IMG/VR virus record: IMGVR_UViG_3300043256_000161
Coordinates: 1-42,879 of that record
DNA length: 42,879 nucleotides
DNA from: a virus
Direction: 5' to 3' (one strand)
Under the pieces are notes generated by a model, which worked only from the letters and a program-made list of their open reading frames with translations, was not told where the DNA came from and did no database searches. Both the position numbers and the translations under genes were made by a program. Of the stretch, positions 20,520 through 29,013 are shown in pieces (positions within the stretch are counted from its first letter, which is position 1; the number at the start of each line of letters is the position of its first letter).

Positions 20520-20783
20520 TCAAAGCTTTTCCTTGTTGAGAGAGGCGAGGAGAATCTTCTTAATGCAGCCACCACAAAGCTCGACGCTGCTACGTTCGTA
20601 GGCGGCTCGCTGTATTCCAGGGCCTGCGTGCTCCGTTTGCGGCCCGTCAGCCGAATGGACAAACATGGTTGTTCGATAACGAACAAATCCCGCTTTCTTG
20701 TCGCAGACCTCTCTCTTAATCCAGTGTGATTCGTTGCCGTCAAAATATTCGCCGCAGTGGTCACACTGAAAAGCCCTGCTCAC
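20520..20783 (-). CDS. Zinc-binding protein (87 aa)
   Basis: An 87-aa protein with CDHC near the N-terminus (7-10), C27 and CGGC (about 74-77), a treble-clef-like spacing. The GTG at 20783 overlaps the preceding TGA and has CTGGAGG upstream. An ATG at 20807 would overlap the previous gene by 28 bases. Confidence 0.7.
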   Translation of the reverse strand: MSRAFQCDHCGEYFDGNESHWIKREVCDKKAGFVRYRTTMFVHSADGPQTEHAGPGIQRAAYERSSVELCGGCIKKILLASLNKEKL

Positions 20784-21094
20784 GCCAGCCTCCAGACTTC
20801 TATCCATCTGCCGTGTGCCTCTGGCCTCGTGCTCCGTACACGCTCGCCCGTTGCCCTGAACCGCTTGTCGTGGAAAATCGCCCCGTAGCAGTTGTCGTGG
20901 GGAGGTGTCCCCATGACGAGATGGAGGTCATCGGAGGTCAGTGTCTCTGGGAATGGATTAGGGAACTCGATGAGTTCAAGCAGCATCGTCTCAGCCGCAA
21001 GACGCGCATCGTCTACCCACCTAAAACGTTCCAGCGACTCTATCCCCTGTTCCTTGAGTTGTAGGCCGGTGAGGGGGAGCTGGAGGGTTGTCAT
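20780..21094 (-). CDS. Hypothetical early protein (104 aa)
   Basis: A 104-aa protein: an N-terminal helix (LQLKEQGIESLERF), a central FPNPFPETLTSDDLHLVMG and a C-terminal strand-rich part. It looks like a small globular DNA-binding or effector protein but carries no certain motif. A dispersed palindrome (20911-20924) lies within its coding sequence. Coupled on both sides. Confidence 0.75.
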   Translation of the reverse strand: MTTLQLPLTGLQLKEQGIESLERFRWVDDARLAAETMLLELIEFPNPFPETLTSDDLHLVMGTPPHDNCYGAIFHDKRFRATGERVRSTRPEAHGRWIEVWRLA

Positions 21095-21351
21095 GAGGAG
21101 TCTTTGTAGACATAGACGACGTTGCCGCGCTGAGTAGCACGTAGTCCCAAGCGTCGCCCCTTTCCCCCCGCGTGATTTATCAGTGTAACGAACTTTTCGG
21201 CGCTCTTTGAGTCATCGAATTTAGCGGGCAGGGCTTGGCCGTCCAGCGCCATAACCTGTTCATAGAAAGAGCGAAACTTGTGTGCCCCACCAACAACACC
21301 ACCTCTGCGCGGCGGAATCTTCTCTCGTGGTATCGGCTCTAGGATTTTCAC
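21091..21351 (-). CDS. Hypothetical basic protein (86 aa)
   Basis: An 86-aa basic protein with PPRRGG and a beta/alpha C-terminal half ending in a VVYVYKD strand. The GTG at 21351 overlaps the stop of the zinc-ribbon gene (GTGA); an upstream start at 21399 would lie inside that gene. No family recognised. Confidence 0.7.
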   Translation of the reverse strand: MKILEPIPREKIPPRRGGVVGGAHKFRSFYEQVMALDGQALPAKFDDSKSAEKFVTLINHAGGKGRRLGLRATQRGNVVYVYKDSS

Positions 21352-21500
21352 GCCTTCACCTCTTCGTCGCGGGGCTGCTCCCAATAGACTGACTGGCACT
21401 TAGGACACTTCCTTACGTCCTCCTTGCGGGGGAACCATAGGTGCCCACAGCGCCGACATTCCAGTTTGGGGATTCTAACCTTAACCACTGTTCTTAGCAT
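21348..21500 (-). CDS. Zinc-ribbon protein, first gene of the leftward early operon (50 aa)
   Basis: A 50-aa protein with CRRCGHLW and CPKC (about 32-35), a rubredoxin-like zinc-ribbon pair. The ATG at 21500 has AAGGT 7 bases upstream and lies about 40 bases after the predicted transcription start. As the first early gene it is a candidate host-takeover factor. Confidence 0.75.
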   Translation of the reverse strand: MLRTVVKVRIPKLECRRCGHLWFPRKEDVRKCPKCQSVYWEQPRDEEVKA

Positions 21501-21528
21501 GGGTTACCTTACGCTATGCGATATTGTT

Positions 21529-21534
21529 TGTCAA
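21529..21534 (-). promoter_or_regulatory. TTGACA box downstream of main early promoter
   Basis: A perfect TTGACA on the minus strand just after the predicted start site of the main promoter. No -10 fits at 16-18 bp before the first gene, so it may be an operator half or chance. Confidence 0.3.
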
Positions 21535-21548
21535 GGCTGTCGCAGAGA

Positions 21549-21577
21549 ATAATAAGACGTGAAAAGAGGGAAGTCAA
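21549..21577 (-). promoter_or_regulatory. Sigma70-like promoter of the leftward early operon
   Basis: On the minus strand TTGACT (21577-21572), a 17-bp spacer and TATTAT (21554-21549). Transcription would begin near 21542 and enter the 50-aa zinc-ribbon gene. It is the best promoter match in the window together with 6225-6253. Confidence 0.75.
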
Positions 21578-21646
21578 TCCCTTATTGGTCAACTTGGGGG
21601 GGAAGTTTTACGGGACGCGAGGCGGTCTACTTAGTGGACATGGATG

Positions 21647-21675
21647 GGCCTAGGCTATCACGAAATGGCTAGGCC
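21647..21675. terminator. Hairpin at the end of the late operon
   Basis: GGCCTAG (21647-21653) pairs perfectly with CTAGGCC (21669-21675). The loop is almost exactly one copy of the dispersed palindrome. No U-tract follows on the minus strand, so it may be a factor-dependent or protein-bound terminator separating the late from the early unit. Confidence 0.45.
21655..21668. repeat. Palindromic element CCATNWCGWNATGG, copy between late and early units
   Basis: CTATCACGAAATGG, one mismatch to consensus. It forms the loop of the 7-bp stem GGCCTAG/CTAGGCC. Confidence 0.5.
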
Positions 21676-21725
21676 AGCTTGTCCCGCTCGGCCTTAACCG
21701 CTTCCTGGCGACCAAGAAGGCTCAT
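21669..21725 (-). CDS. Possible 18-aa peptide at the end of the late operon
   Basis: An 18-residue charged frame starting at an ATG that overlaps the TGA of the 161-aa gene and ending in the terminal hairpin. Coupling is the only support. Confidence 0.3.
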   Translation of the reverse strand: MSLLGRQEAVKAERDKLA

Positions 21726-22207
21726 GTCAGCTTAGCCAATTCCTGAGTTATCCACCACTTAGCTGCGTCTCTTAGCGTTGCCATCGCATTCGCGGTCTGC
21801 TGCGCGGTCTCGTCGGCAACGGGGGCGGCGATGCTCCCGTCGGTCTCTACGCTGGTCGTATCAAGGAGCAGCTTGGTAAGACTTTCCGTCTGCGCAGTGA
21901 GGTCTTGGAGTATACGAAATAGCCGTCGCGGCTCTACCTGAATTTCGGCTACTTGCTTGAGGTCAGAGGTGCCAGTCTTGCCTGTGGGATTGGTTAGTGT
22001 ATCCGCGCCCGCTGTCAGCCTTGCTCCTAAAGTCTGAGCCTTGGTCTTTATCCCTGCCCTCTGCCCATTGGTTAGTGGCATCTCCTCTTCGGCGATGATG
22101 ACCTTGCCGAATTGATAGACGTTGACCATCACTTCCAATCGATGTAGGTGGTGCACCGCCGCCGATAGCCGGATTGTTATTTCGTTGAGGTCTCTGAGGT
22201 TCATCAT
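21722..22207 (-). CDS. Tail-fibre-associated helical protein (161 aa)
   Basis: A 161-aa protein, mainly helical with Gln/Thr-rich segments and an amphipathic C-terminus. It follows the large fibre gene, sharing ATGA at the junction, where fibre chaperones or small accessory baseplate proteins often lie. That role is inferred from position. A longer start at 22261 lies inside the fibre gene and is rejected. Confidence 0.75.
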   Translation of the reverse strand: MMNLRDLNEITIRLSAAVHHLHRLEVMVNVYQFGKVIIAEEEMPLTNGQRAGIKTKAQTLGARLTAGADTLTNPTGKTGTSDLKQVAEIQVEPRRLFRILQDLTAQTESLTKLLLDTTSVETDGSIAAPVADETAQQTANAMATLRDAAKWWITQELAKLT

Positions 22208-24765
22208 CCCTCCTGCTTCATCACGCCCGCGCCGCCCGCTTCGGCGTAACACCACATACATACTTGGAGGTGCTTACCCTGATTCTTGTTCGCCCACTCC
22301 AACACGAAGTCGTTGCCGCATTTAGGGCAGTGGGGCTCAGCGGCAGCTACCGTCGTCTTGGTGCCGGATGAACCTATGGCGAAGAGCGCGCCGGAGGCCG
22401 CCCACATAATCAACCCGCCGGTAGGGTTCGTAACCTCATCGGGGGCGGTGGCTGCGTCTCCCCAGCCCAATACCCCATCGCCCGCCTTGGCAGCGGTAGA
22501 GAGCCCCATGAAGTCGTCACCAGCTGTAATCGACTTGAACAGCACCAGGTTGGGTTCGTGGACGCTGTAGTGGTCTTGGTTGTCAGAACCTCCGTCAATG
22601 AACAAGGGGTAGACGTTTGTACCTACGGTGATGTCATCGTGGCGAAAGCCGTAGTAGGTTTCAATAGAAAGCGTCCCAGCGCCTGTAAGCACTGGTGCCT
22701 CGATATGCACTCCGTAGCCCTTGGTTACAGTCACGGTGACGCCCGCGTGGACACCCGCTGACTGTACGGTTACAACACCCCTGAATAGAGCGGCGTCCGC
22801 CACCGTAAGGACTGTATCGGTAGTTGTTTTTATCCCCAAAATACTTAAACCAACGTCAACCGCTACCGTTTCGTCAAACGAAGAGGTCTTGTTTAACGCC
22901 TGCGGGGAGGCTATAAACTGAAGTCCAAATACAACACCATCAGACGTATCGGCAGCTCTGACGCTTGCAAGCCCCTTGATGGCGAAGACATTCTGGCTCG
23001 CCGAATGAGTTATCGTAGGCGAAACGTCTATTCCTTGCCACACGCTGCCGGTAGTTTCCACGGTGTTCATAAGAAGCTTGGTAACGGCGACGGGACCCGA
23101 GGCGATTCCCATAAACTCACATCTAAAGCTGTCATCGATCTCAACATTAGGATCACTCGCGCTTGTCTTTAGAACCGTCGTGTCGGATGTGTTAGCAATG
23201 CCAGCAAGGGGAGGGGCCGCGCTCCACGAAGGGTCAGTTCCGTCACAAGCCAAAACCGTATGGTCTGCCCCTATAGAGAGGATGTCTGCGGTATCGTTAC
23301 CCGTGCCCTTCACCAGATCACCCTGCGCGGCCCAGAGAGTATCGGTGGCTAAGTCTTGGCCCCCACCCCCGCCGCCAGGGGCGTTTCCAAGCAAAGACTG
23401 CATCTGGAACTGCGTGCCGTCGTAGACGACCGTAACTATCTGTCCCGCCTCGATGTCCCCGTCCGAAAGAGCAACATCGTGTTCCTTCAGGATCGCCTTC
23501 GCGCCCTTACCGTTGACGTTGAGTGTCGCCGCGCCTGTGTTGACGGTCTGCGCCGTGAAGTGAAACATCTGCCCTGTGGCGTAGTCTGCGATTGCTGGAC
23601 TAGGAGCTATCAGGTAATCATCATCAGAAGCCGTGTCCGCCACAAAGATGTACTTGTTGTTCTGAATCTGAATAGGCAGGGCGACGACTGGAATTACCCT
23701 GTCGGTGTCCGTGCCTGTAGAGGTCTCGGCGGCTGTGGCGAGTTCGGCGATGCCCTTCTGGGCCGCGCTGGCGTCCTGTATGTCGTCGGTGCCGTCTGTG
23801 TGGTCTGAGGCGTGGGCTTGGGCGTGGTGTTTGGGGTGCTTATGGTCTTTGCGAGCCGCGCTGTCCTCCGTCCCATCCGCTGCTGAATCGGCATCCTGTA
23901 GTGGGTCGGAGGTTGCATCATCGTACTCTAGCTCGGCGAAGGGGACGCCCCCACTATGAGTGTCATAATCGTGGGATTCAGCGTGGTCGCTATCGTCCAC
24001 ATACTTCTTCGTCGCCGCGTCCTGGTCGGAACCTGGGTCAACGACGCTGGTCAATTTGTTCGTCCCCATCGACTGATCGCCCGTGAAGGCGCGGGAGCCA
24101 GCGGCTAGGATGTATAGGCTGTGGTCGTCGTCCCCCAGCCCCGTCAGACTACCGTGGTCGGTTCCTGGCGCTCCCCCACCAGATGTTCCCGCTGCGCCGA
24201 TACGGGCCATCATGAACTCAGGGCTAATGTTCGCTTCTACCTCCACATCAAGGTTTCCGCCTGAAGACTGATGAACCATACACTCTACGTAATCACCGAT
24301 TGCTAAGTCGTAATGTGTGCTGTGTTCCTGGTAGTCGAGACCAGCGGAGGCAGCGTTATGCTTATCCGCACTAATAAGGGTGGTGCCATTCACCCGAAAG
24401 AATAGAACGCGTATTCCTGTCGAGTTCGCCGCCCATCTTACATTGGCGTTGATGATGTATTTGCCCGCTGTAGTCGCCGTCAGTCTCCCCGTGTTGCTGG
24501 AGGTGCTGTGAATTGAATCGGTATCGAATCGCTCACTATCGAACGTGAGAGCGGTGTTCGTTGCGTTGGAGATAGTGAGATTGGCGCTGTTGTGAGCACG
24601 GGCCGCGATAACGCCTCCAGGGTGCTTCCCCAAGTCGTGAATGTGCCGCTCCCGACTAGCGCCAGCGGTTGTGGTGCTGCGGATGGGAAACTTGTCGTGG
24701 GCGTCCTCCGCCATGATGCGGACTTCCTCGATTCGGCGTTCGAGTTCGTCTAGCTCAACTGTCAT
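22204..24765 (-). CDS. Tail fibre with C1q-like domain and C-terminal zinc ribbon
   Basis: An 853-aa virion fibre. Residues ~1-50 are a helical attachment segment. Residues ~55-180 have a C1q/TNF-like jelly-roll pattern (GRLTATTAGKYIINANV, FRVNGTTLISA, GDYVECMVHQ). Then comes the phage-fibre repeat GLGDDDHSLYI...GSRAFTGDQSMGTNKLTSV...ATKKYVDD, Asp/His-rich low-complexity sequence, and beta-repeat regions. The last ~50 residues contain CPKC and CMWC, an unusual zinc ribbon that might aid trimer folding or receptor contact. It probably sets host range. The ATG overlaps the upstream TGA. Confidence 0.85.
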   Translation of the reverse strand: MTVELDELERRIEEVRIMAEDAHDKFPIRSTTTAGASRERHIHDLGKHPGGVIAARAHNSANLTISNATNTALTFDSERFDTDSIHSTSSNTGRLTATTAGKYIINANVRWAANSTGIRVLFFRVNGTTLISADKHNAASAGLDYQEHSTHYDLAIGDYVECMVHQSSGGNLDVEVEANISPEFMMARIGAAGTSGGGAPGTDHGSLTGLGDDDHSLYILAAGSRAFTGDQSMGTNKLTSVVDPGSDQDAATKKYVDDSDHAESHDYDTHSGGVPFAELEYDDATSDPLQDADSAADGTEDSAARKDHKHPKHHAQAHASDHTDGTDDIQDASAAQKGIAELATAAETSTGTDTDRVIPVVALPIQIQNNKYIFVADTASDDDYLIAPSPAIADYATGQMFHFTAQTVNTGAATLNVNGKGAKAILKEHDVALSDGDIEAGQIVTVVYDGTQFQMQSLLGNAPGGGGGGQDLATDTLWAAQGDLVKGTGNDTADILSIGADHTVLACDGTDPSWSAAPPLAGIANTSDTTVLKTSASDPNVEIDDSFRCEFMGIASGPVAVTKLLMNTVETTGSVWQGIDVSPTITHSASQNVFAIKGLASVRAADTSDGVVFGLQFIASPQALNKTSSFDETVAVDVGLSILGIKTTTDTVLTVADAALFRGVVTVQSAGVHAGVTVTVTKGYGVHIEAPVLTGAGTLSIETYYGFRHDDITVGTNVYPLFIDGGSDNQDHYSVHEPNLVLFKSITAGDDFMGLSTAAKAGDGVLGWGDAATAPDEVTNPTGGLIMWAASGALFAIGSSGTKTTVAAAEPHCPKCGNDFVLEWANKNQGKHLQVCMWCYAEAGGAGVMKQEG

Positions 24766-27287
24766 GACTCAACATCAAATCTGCGGAACATTATCTCGGT
24801 GAGATACGTCATATTCCCGCCCTCGTCGCGACGGGTCTCCAAGTCGCGGATGGAGACCACATCAGCTCTAAACTGTGTTCCCGACCAGGACTCCGTGAGG
24901 GTAACTGTCCCCCCGCCCTTCCGCTGGCGCAGTATCTTCCGCTCCGTGCGGGCCGAGTCGATGGAGCTGCCTGTCCGCATGACGGCACGGTAGATGTCAG
25001 GGGAACGTATGCCAAGTACAGCCCTCAGTATGCGAGGGTCGCTGGTGGAGAAGGCGTAGCTAGAGTTAGTCGTCAGGGTAAGCTGTAGCCGTGCCCGTCG
25101 CAGAAGGTCAGTCGTCCCTAGCGTAAAGTCTATCTGGTGGAAGTCGTCGCTGGTGATAGCACTTCCGATGGAGTCCTCCCCGGCGCCGTCCCTGTGAATC
25201 TTCATCTGTAAGGATGTCGTGCTGTCAAAATTCTCCGTTTCCACTCGGAGGAAGCGGGCTTGGACACGACGGCCAAATGGAATCTCACCCATGACATGCT
25301 CGTATATTGTGGACGCAACACCGCGATTCCGACCCAACGCAGTGCGCGGACTGCCGTCTAAACTGAGTTGGATATAGTTGAGATCGGCATCAGCCTGGCC
25401 CAGTGCTCCTGGCCGTAGGGAAGCACCGCAGAGAGTAAAGAATTGGCTTGCTCCCAGAGTCCAGTCCATAGCCACGCTGGCCGCTCCCGCCTCTGAGGAA
25501 CCTGCACCAGCAACCTCAGAACCAGTGGATATGTTCCATCGCTCGGCCTGACTTCCATCTACAGTTGGGGTCTCGCCGTTGTTCACCGTCAACACGTCTA
25601 CCACTACATCATTCGTCGCGCTTGTCACCGTTAGCGATGGGCTGGCGCTGTTGCCGTCCGTGCTGGTGGCGTTGCGGAGGGGCTGGCTCTGGTAAACACC
25701 TGTCCAGCTTGTCGCCCCACCCACACTTTCAATCATGGAGTTAGGGAACGTGACAGTAATTGTGTCCGTACCTACAGCCGGAGCAGCAAGTACCCACAGG
25801 CTACCCCTAACATCGCCCAGACCATCCTGGATGACCTGCGATAAACTTTGGCTCCCGAAAGTTATTGAGGAGGGCGGGTTCACAAAGCCAAGGCTTGTAC
25901 TTGACACACCCACTACCAGCGCCCGCTGAGTGCCCGCCGCCACCGTATGGTTCCAAGTCAAAGAGGTGCCGGAGCCAGAGGCGCTAGAGGCGGCGTCGAA
26001 CGTTACTGTACCCGCCGCCACGGCAGGGTCGTTAGGATTTTGCACAAACCACAGCCGTTTGTCCGAATCTATCTTGAGGCCGAGCAAGTCCTCATTGCGA
26101 GAAATGAGGGTGCGCCAAGTCAATTCTCTGGCCGATCCAGGCTGGTAGAAGGCCGACATGATGTTGCAGTTGACAGTGTTGGCAAAGCCTGGGGGTTTGT
26201 AGATGTTGTATATCCATCGACCTACAGCGTCGGTAGCGTAGTGCCGTAGCCTGATCGGGACACTACTCACACCAGGAACCTCACGATAGCCAGGGATGTT
26301 GTCGATGGAGAGGTTGTCTGCCCTCCCTGACCGATAGCGATGAAATCCGCTACGGTGGTTGTAGAGCACCGCCGCGCCGACTGTGGCCGACATGTGGCCG
26401 TCGAAGTCGTCGTAGGTCTGGAAGGGTTTATTTTTGCGCTCCGCTCTCATGTCCAGAAGGGGCCGCGCACTTGTAGGGTCTAGCTCGTAGAGGTTATCGG
26501 CCTTGCATGCATATACGAACCCGCCCGACTCTACTGACCAGAAGACGGGAGAGCCAGAGTCCCCGACTTCGAAGGCACCGGAGAAGTTCGCGTCTGTTTC
26601 GGGAGTCGTGGCAGCGGTGCGAAACGCATTACCGTCACATGATATGAACTTCGCTACCCCGTCCTCCTCAATGACAGCATGGGAGCTAGAGAAGTGGTCA
26701 CCCTCCGTGTAGGTGTCCGCCGTACCAGCGGAGATGTCCCCCACACCAATCTTGCGGATGTGGTTGGAGCCCGACTCGTCCCCCGCAGGGACAAAGCTGT
26801 TCCCCTCAAACGACACGACCCTCCCTATGCGGGGTGCGGTCTCGGTCGCCGCTCCTCCCTGGGTAGTGGAGACCTCGGTATCAACTAAAGTGTCGTCGGT
26901 GACACGGTACTTCTTGATGATAATGTCGGGAGTCGTGGTGGTGTCTCTGTACTCGATGTAGAACGCCCTGTCCCCGTCCGAGTCGAAGTCCTCCCACATC
27001 GTGATGGGGGTGTAGGCGATGTCCAGCGACGCGACGGTAGTGACGGCAGGAGGGAGTCTTAGCGTCCCGTCCGAGGTGTCGAACTGGGAGAAGAAGTAAT
27101 CGGGACACTGGCGGGGGTGACGGCATATGGTTTCCCCCATCGAACCCTCGAAGGTGAATTCATGCTCCTCCATCTCACCCGATTGGACGACGCGGTACGC
27201 AACCCCATCTTTGTCTTCGTCCAAATCGAAGCGGCGGGGATTAGAGGAGCCGTCAAGGTCGTGGATCGTGATAAAGGCGTCTTCCAT
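24762..27287 (-). CDS. Large tail protein with beta-propeller-like N-terminus and Ig-like insert
   Basis: An 841-aa virion protein. Residues 1-400 are beta-rich with repeated Asp/Gly turns, as in tail hub or tubular beta-propeller proteins. Residues ~425-640 look like a separate surface domain: SGTSLTWNHTVAAGTQRALVV, ITFGSQSL, APAVGTDTITVTF, a pattern found in bacterial extracellular beta-sandwich domains. The C-terminal 180 residues resemble a receptor-binding or adhesive jelly roll. It lies between the 411-aa connector and the fibre. Function is inferred from position. Confidence 0.75.
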   Translation of the reverse strand: MEDAFITIHDLDGSSNPRRFDLDEDKDGVAYRVVQSGEMEEHEFTFEGSMGETICRHPRQCPDYFFSQFDTSDGTLRLPPAVTTVASLDIAYTPITMWEDFDSDGDRAFYIEYRDTTTTPDIIIKKYRVTDDTLVDTEVSTTQGGAATETAPRIGRVVSFEGNSFVPAGDESGSNHIRKIGVGDISAGTADTYTEGDHFSSSHAVIEEDGVAKFISCDGNAFRTAATTPETDANFSGAFEVGDSGSPVFWSVESGGFVYACKADNLYELDPTSARPLLDMRAERKNKPFQTYDDFDGHMSATVGAAVLYNHRSGFHRYRSGRADNLSIDNIPGYREVPGVSSVPIRLRHYATDAVGRWIYNIYKPPGFANTVNCNIMSAFYQPGSARELTWRTLISRNEDLLGLKIDSDKRLWFVQNPNDPAVAAGTVTFDAASSASGSGTSLTWNHTVAAGTQRALVVGVSSTSLGFVNPPSSITFGSQSLSQVIQDGLGDVRGSLWVLAAPAVGTDTITVTFPNSMIESVGGATSWTGVYQSQPLRNATSTDGNSASPSLTVTSATNDVVVDVLTVNNGETPTVDGSQAERWNISTGSEVAGAGSSEAGAASVAMDWTLGASQFFTLCGASLRPGALGQADADLNYIQLSLDGSPRTALGRNRGVASTIYEHVMGEIPFGRRVQARFLRVETENFDSTTSLQMKIHRDGAGEDSIGSAITSDDFHQIDFTLGTTDLLRRARLQLTLTTNSSYAFSTSDPRILRAVLGIRSPDIYRAVMRTGSSIDSARTERKILRQRKGGGTVTLTESWSGTQFRADVVSIRDLETRRDEGGNMTYLTEIMFRRFDVES

Positions 27288-28523
27288 CTACCGCACGCTC
27301 ACTCTCTGAGGGGCGGCGATTACGGCCCCGCCAAGACGCTGTTGGCGCAGCACGCTTAGGTACTGCTCCGCTCTATCGGGATGAAGGACGAGGAAGGCCG
27401 CGTCCTCTACCACCGAATCCAGGTCGGCGTTGGAGGTGTCTTCAGTAGCGGACAATTCGGCGAAGGGGCGATGGGCGTAGATGTAGGGGCGGGTACTTGT
27501 GGATTCCACCCAGATGCGGAAGGGAACGTTAGCTCGCCTGTCCTCACGTTCGAGGTGCCAGTTGAGCGGAACCGAAGCTTTTTCATTAACTCGATAGTCG
27601 AAGTCCGAGGCAGGGCCTCCTGTGCCCTGCGGGAAGCCTCTTATGTCGATTATCTGCTCAGGCCACTCCAGCCAAGATGGGACGGGATAAACCCCGCTGC
27701 CATTGTGCCAGATTTGGAAGTCCTCAAAATAGGCGATGTCGCCGTTAGCCGTTCCCAGCATGAAGACATCCACCTGTTCACAGCCCGATGGGGGGGTGAA
27801 CGGGATGATAAGTTCTGTGAAAGAGGGCTCGTCGGTGGTGGCGTTGTCGTCTATCTGGGCGTCAGAGTTCTGCACGTTGACGATGCGGAAGTCGGCATCG
27901 TCGCCCTGCTTCACCGAACACGTAACGGCGGCGTAGTAGGGCTTTGTCTCATAGACAGAGATGTTCCCAGTGGAAGCGCCGCTCAGGGCCGCTCCCGCCG
28001 TTACTTTAAGCGACTGCGCCCCGTTATGCACGATGGTCGATTCCGTCGCCAGGGTGCCGCTATTCTCAGCGGTGTAGTCCGTCGCTATACTGGACGGCTC
28101 CATGTCGTTCGCGTCGTTCCCCATGACGTGAAGGGACAGCGGGAAGAATGATGGCTGATAGTTGTTGCGCAACAGACGGTTGATCGCGTCCTGAAGGAGT
28201 CTGGGCGGGTGCCTAGAGAGAACGTAAGTGTCGCCGGAGGCAGGAGTGGTGGAGAAAGAAGGGTCTACCGTAAGTGATCCCGTGACCGCCCAGCCCCCAC
28301 GAGTGACACGACCCACTCCGTTGTCAACGTCATCAGTCTGATTGATGAGTTGAACATACACTCCGTCGTAGAAGTTGACATCGCCATCAGAGTAGTTCAG
28401 GCTCCCCAGCAGGTCGGTAAGGGTCGTAGCGGTAGTGGAGGTGTTGGTGCCAGCGATTTGGGGAAGTTCGTGTTCATACAACCGGCGACAGAGTTCGCGC
28501 TGATAGTCGATGAGGGCAGGCAT
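27288..28523 (-). CDS. Tail/connector protein with carbohydrate-binding-like domain (411 aa)
   Basis: A 411-aa protein. The N-terminal helices (LIDYQRELCRRLYEHELPQ) and beta parts resemble neck or tail-tube adaptor proteins. A central beta-sandwich segment (about 160-280) has a CBM-like pattern (TESTIVHNGAQSLKVTAG), and the C-terminus resumes the connector-like region with AEQYLSVLRQQRLGGA. The gene is preceded by a dispersed palindrome and ends directly before the 841-aa tail protein ATG. Role inferred. Confidence 0.75.
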   Translation of the reverse strand: MPALIDYQRELCRRLYEHELPQIAGTNTSTTATTLTDLLGSLNYSDGDVNFYDGVYVQLINQTDDVDNGVGRVTRGGWAVTGSLTVDPSFSTTPASGDTYVLSRHPPRLLQDAINRLLRNNYQPSFFPLSLHVMGNDANDMEPSSIATDYTAENSGTLATESTIVHNGAQSLKVTAGAALSGASTGNISVYETKPYYAAVTCSVKQGDDADFRIVNVQNSDAQIDDNATTDEPSFTELIIPFTPPSGCEQVDVFMLGTANGDIAYFEDFQIWHNGSGVYPVPSWLEWPEQIIDIRGFPQGTGGPASDFDYRVNEKASVPLNWHLEREDRRANVPFRIWVESTSTRPYIYAHRPFAELSATEDTSNADLDSVVEDAAFLVLHPDRAEQYLSVLRQQRLGGAVIAAPQRVSVR

Positions 28524-28531
28524 ACGCTACT

Positions 28532-28545
28532 CCATTTCGTGATAG
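28532..28545. repeat. Palindromic element CCATNWCGWNATGG, copy before the 411-aa tail gene
   Basis: CCATTTCGTGATAG, one mismatch to consensus. It lies 9 bases upstream of the ATG (28523), so it overlaps the ribosome-site region. Confidence 0.5.
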
Positions 28546-28548
28546 GAA

Positions 28549-28680
28549 CTATTTACGGGGTTTACGGGCGTGTTCGCGTAGCTTCTTCTCGCTCATACCC
28601 GTGCGAGTCTTCTTACCTGCCCTCTTGCGGGCCAGCTCAGCGCCAAAGAATCGCTGTTGGCGGCGTGTCTTGGCGGGCAT
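28549..28680 (-). CDS. Small basic phage protein of the 'QQRFFGAELARKRAGK' type (43 aa)
   Basis: A 43-aa, strongly basic protein with blocks KTRRQQRFFGAELARKRAG, TRTGMSEKKL and REHARKPRK. Proteins of this exact layout are very frequent in tailed phages and metagenomes, function unknown. They may bind DNA or RNA. The ATG overlaps the preceding TAA (TAATG). Confidence 0.8.
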   Translation of the reverse strand: MPAKTRRQQRFFGAELARKRAGKKTRTGMSEKKLREHARKPRK

Positions 28681-28811
28681 TACCGCCCCCTGCGCGTAGA
28701 GGCCCCCACGTTGCGCCGCTTGGTAGCTCGGCCCGCTACTGTGTCCTTACGCCTCAGTCGCGCCCGCTCCTGCGCTACAGTCTCTCCAGGTCTCCGTGCG
28801 TGTCGTGCCAT
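28680..28811 (-). CDS. Small Arg-rich protein (43 aa)
   Basis: A 43-aa protein with about 30% Arg, likely to bind nucleic acid. AAGGGAG is the ribosome site. It is coupled to the next small basic gene; both lie between virion structural genes, so packaging in the head with DNA is possible. Confidence 0.65.
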   Translation of the reverse strand: MARHARRPGETVAQERARLRRKDTVAGRATKRRNVGASTRRGR

Positions 28812-28812
28812 G

Positions 28813-29013
28813 CTAGTGCTCCCTTCTCTCTAGCTCTTGGTTGAGTGCCCGCACTTTCTGTTTCAGGCGAACATTCAGGGCGCGGAGTTCGTCTTCTCTG
28901 ATGTATTTAGGTAGACTCAGCTTCCGAACACGTCGGCGCTGGAAGAAGCCCAGGATTCCGGAACTCTTAAGCTGTTCGATAAGTCTAGCCTGCTGCTGAA
29001 GCTGATGCTCCAC
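28813..29013 (-). CDS. Coiled-coil basic protein (66 aa)
   Basis: A 66-aa helical protein with two coiled-coil stretches (residues 3-16 and 40-65) around a basic loop (FQRRRVRKL). Its ATG overlaps the stop of the 493-aa protein. Function unknown. Confidence 0.75.
   Translation of the reverse strand: MEHQLQQQARLIEQLKSSGILGFFQRRRVRKLSLPKYIREDELRALNVRLKQKVRALNQELERREH

Noticed and set aside
20348-20601. Plus-strand frames (63 and 60 codons) in the structured gap
   Set aside because: They arise from GC-rich stems, lack ribosome sites, and oppose the 87-aa zinc-protein gene.
21591-21607. AACTT-G7-AAGTT inverted repeat as a terminator
   Set aside because: Only a 5-bp A/T-rich stem with no U-tract; it lies upstream of the early promoter and may be chance, although the G7 run is unusual.
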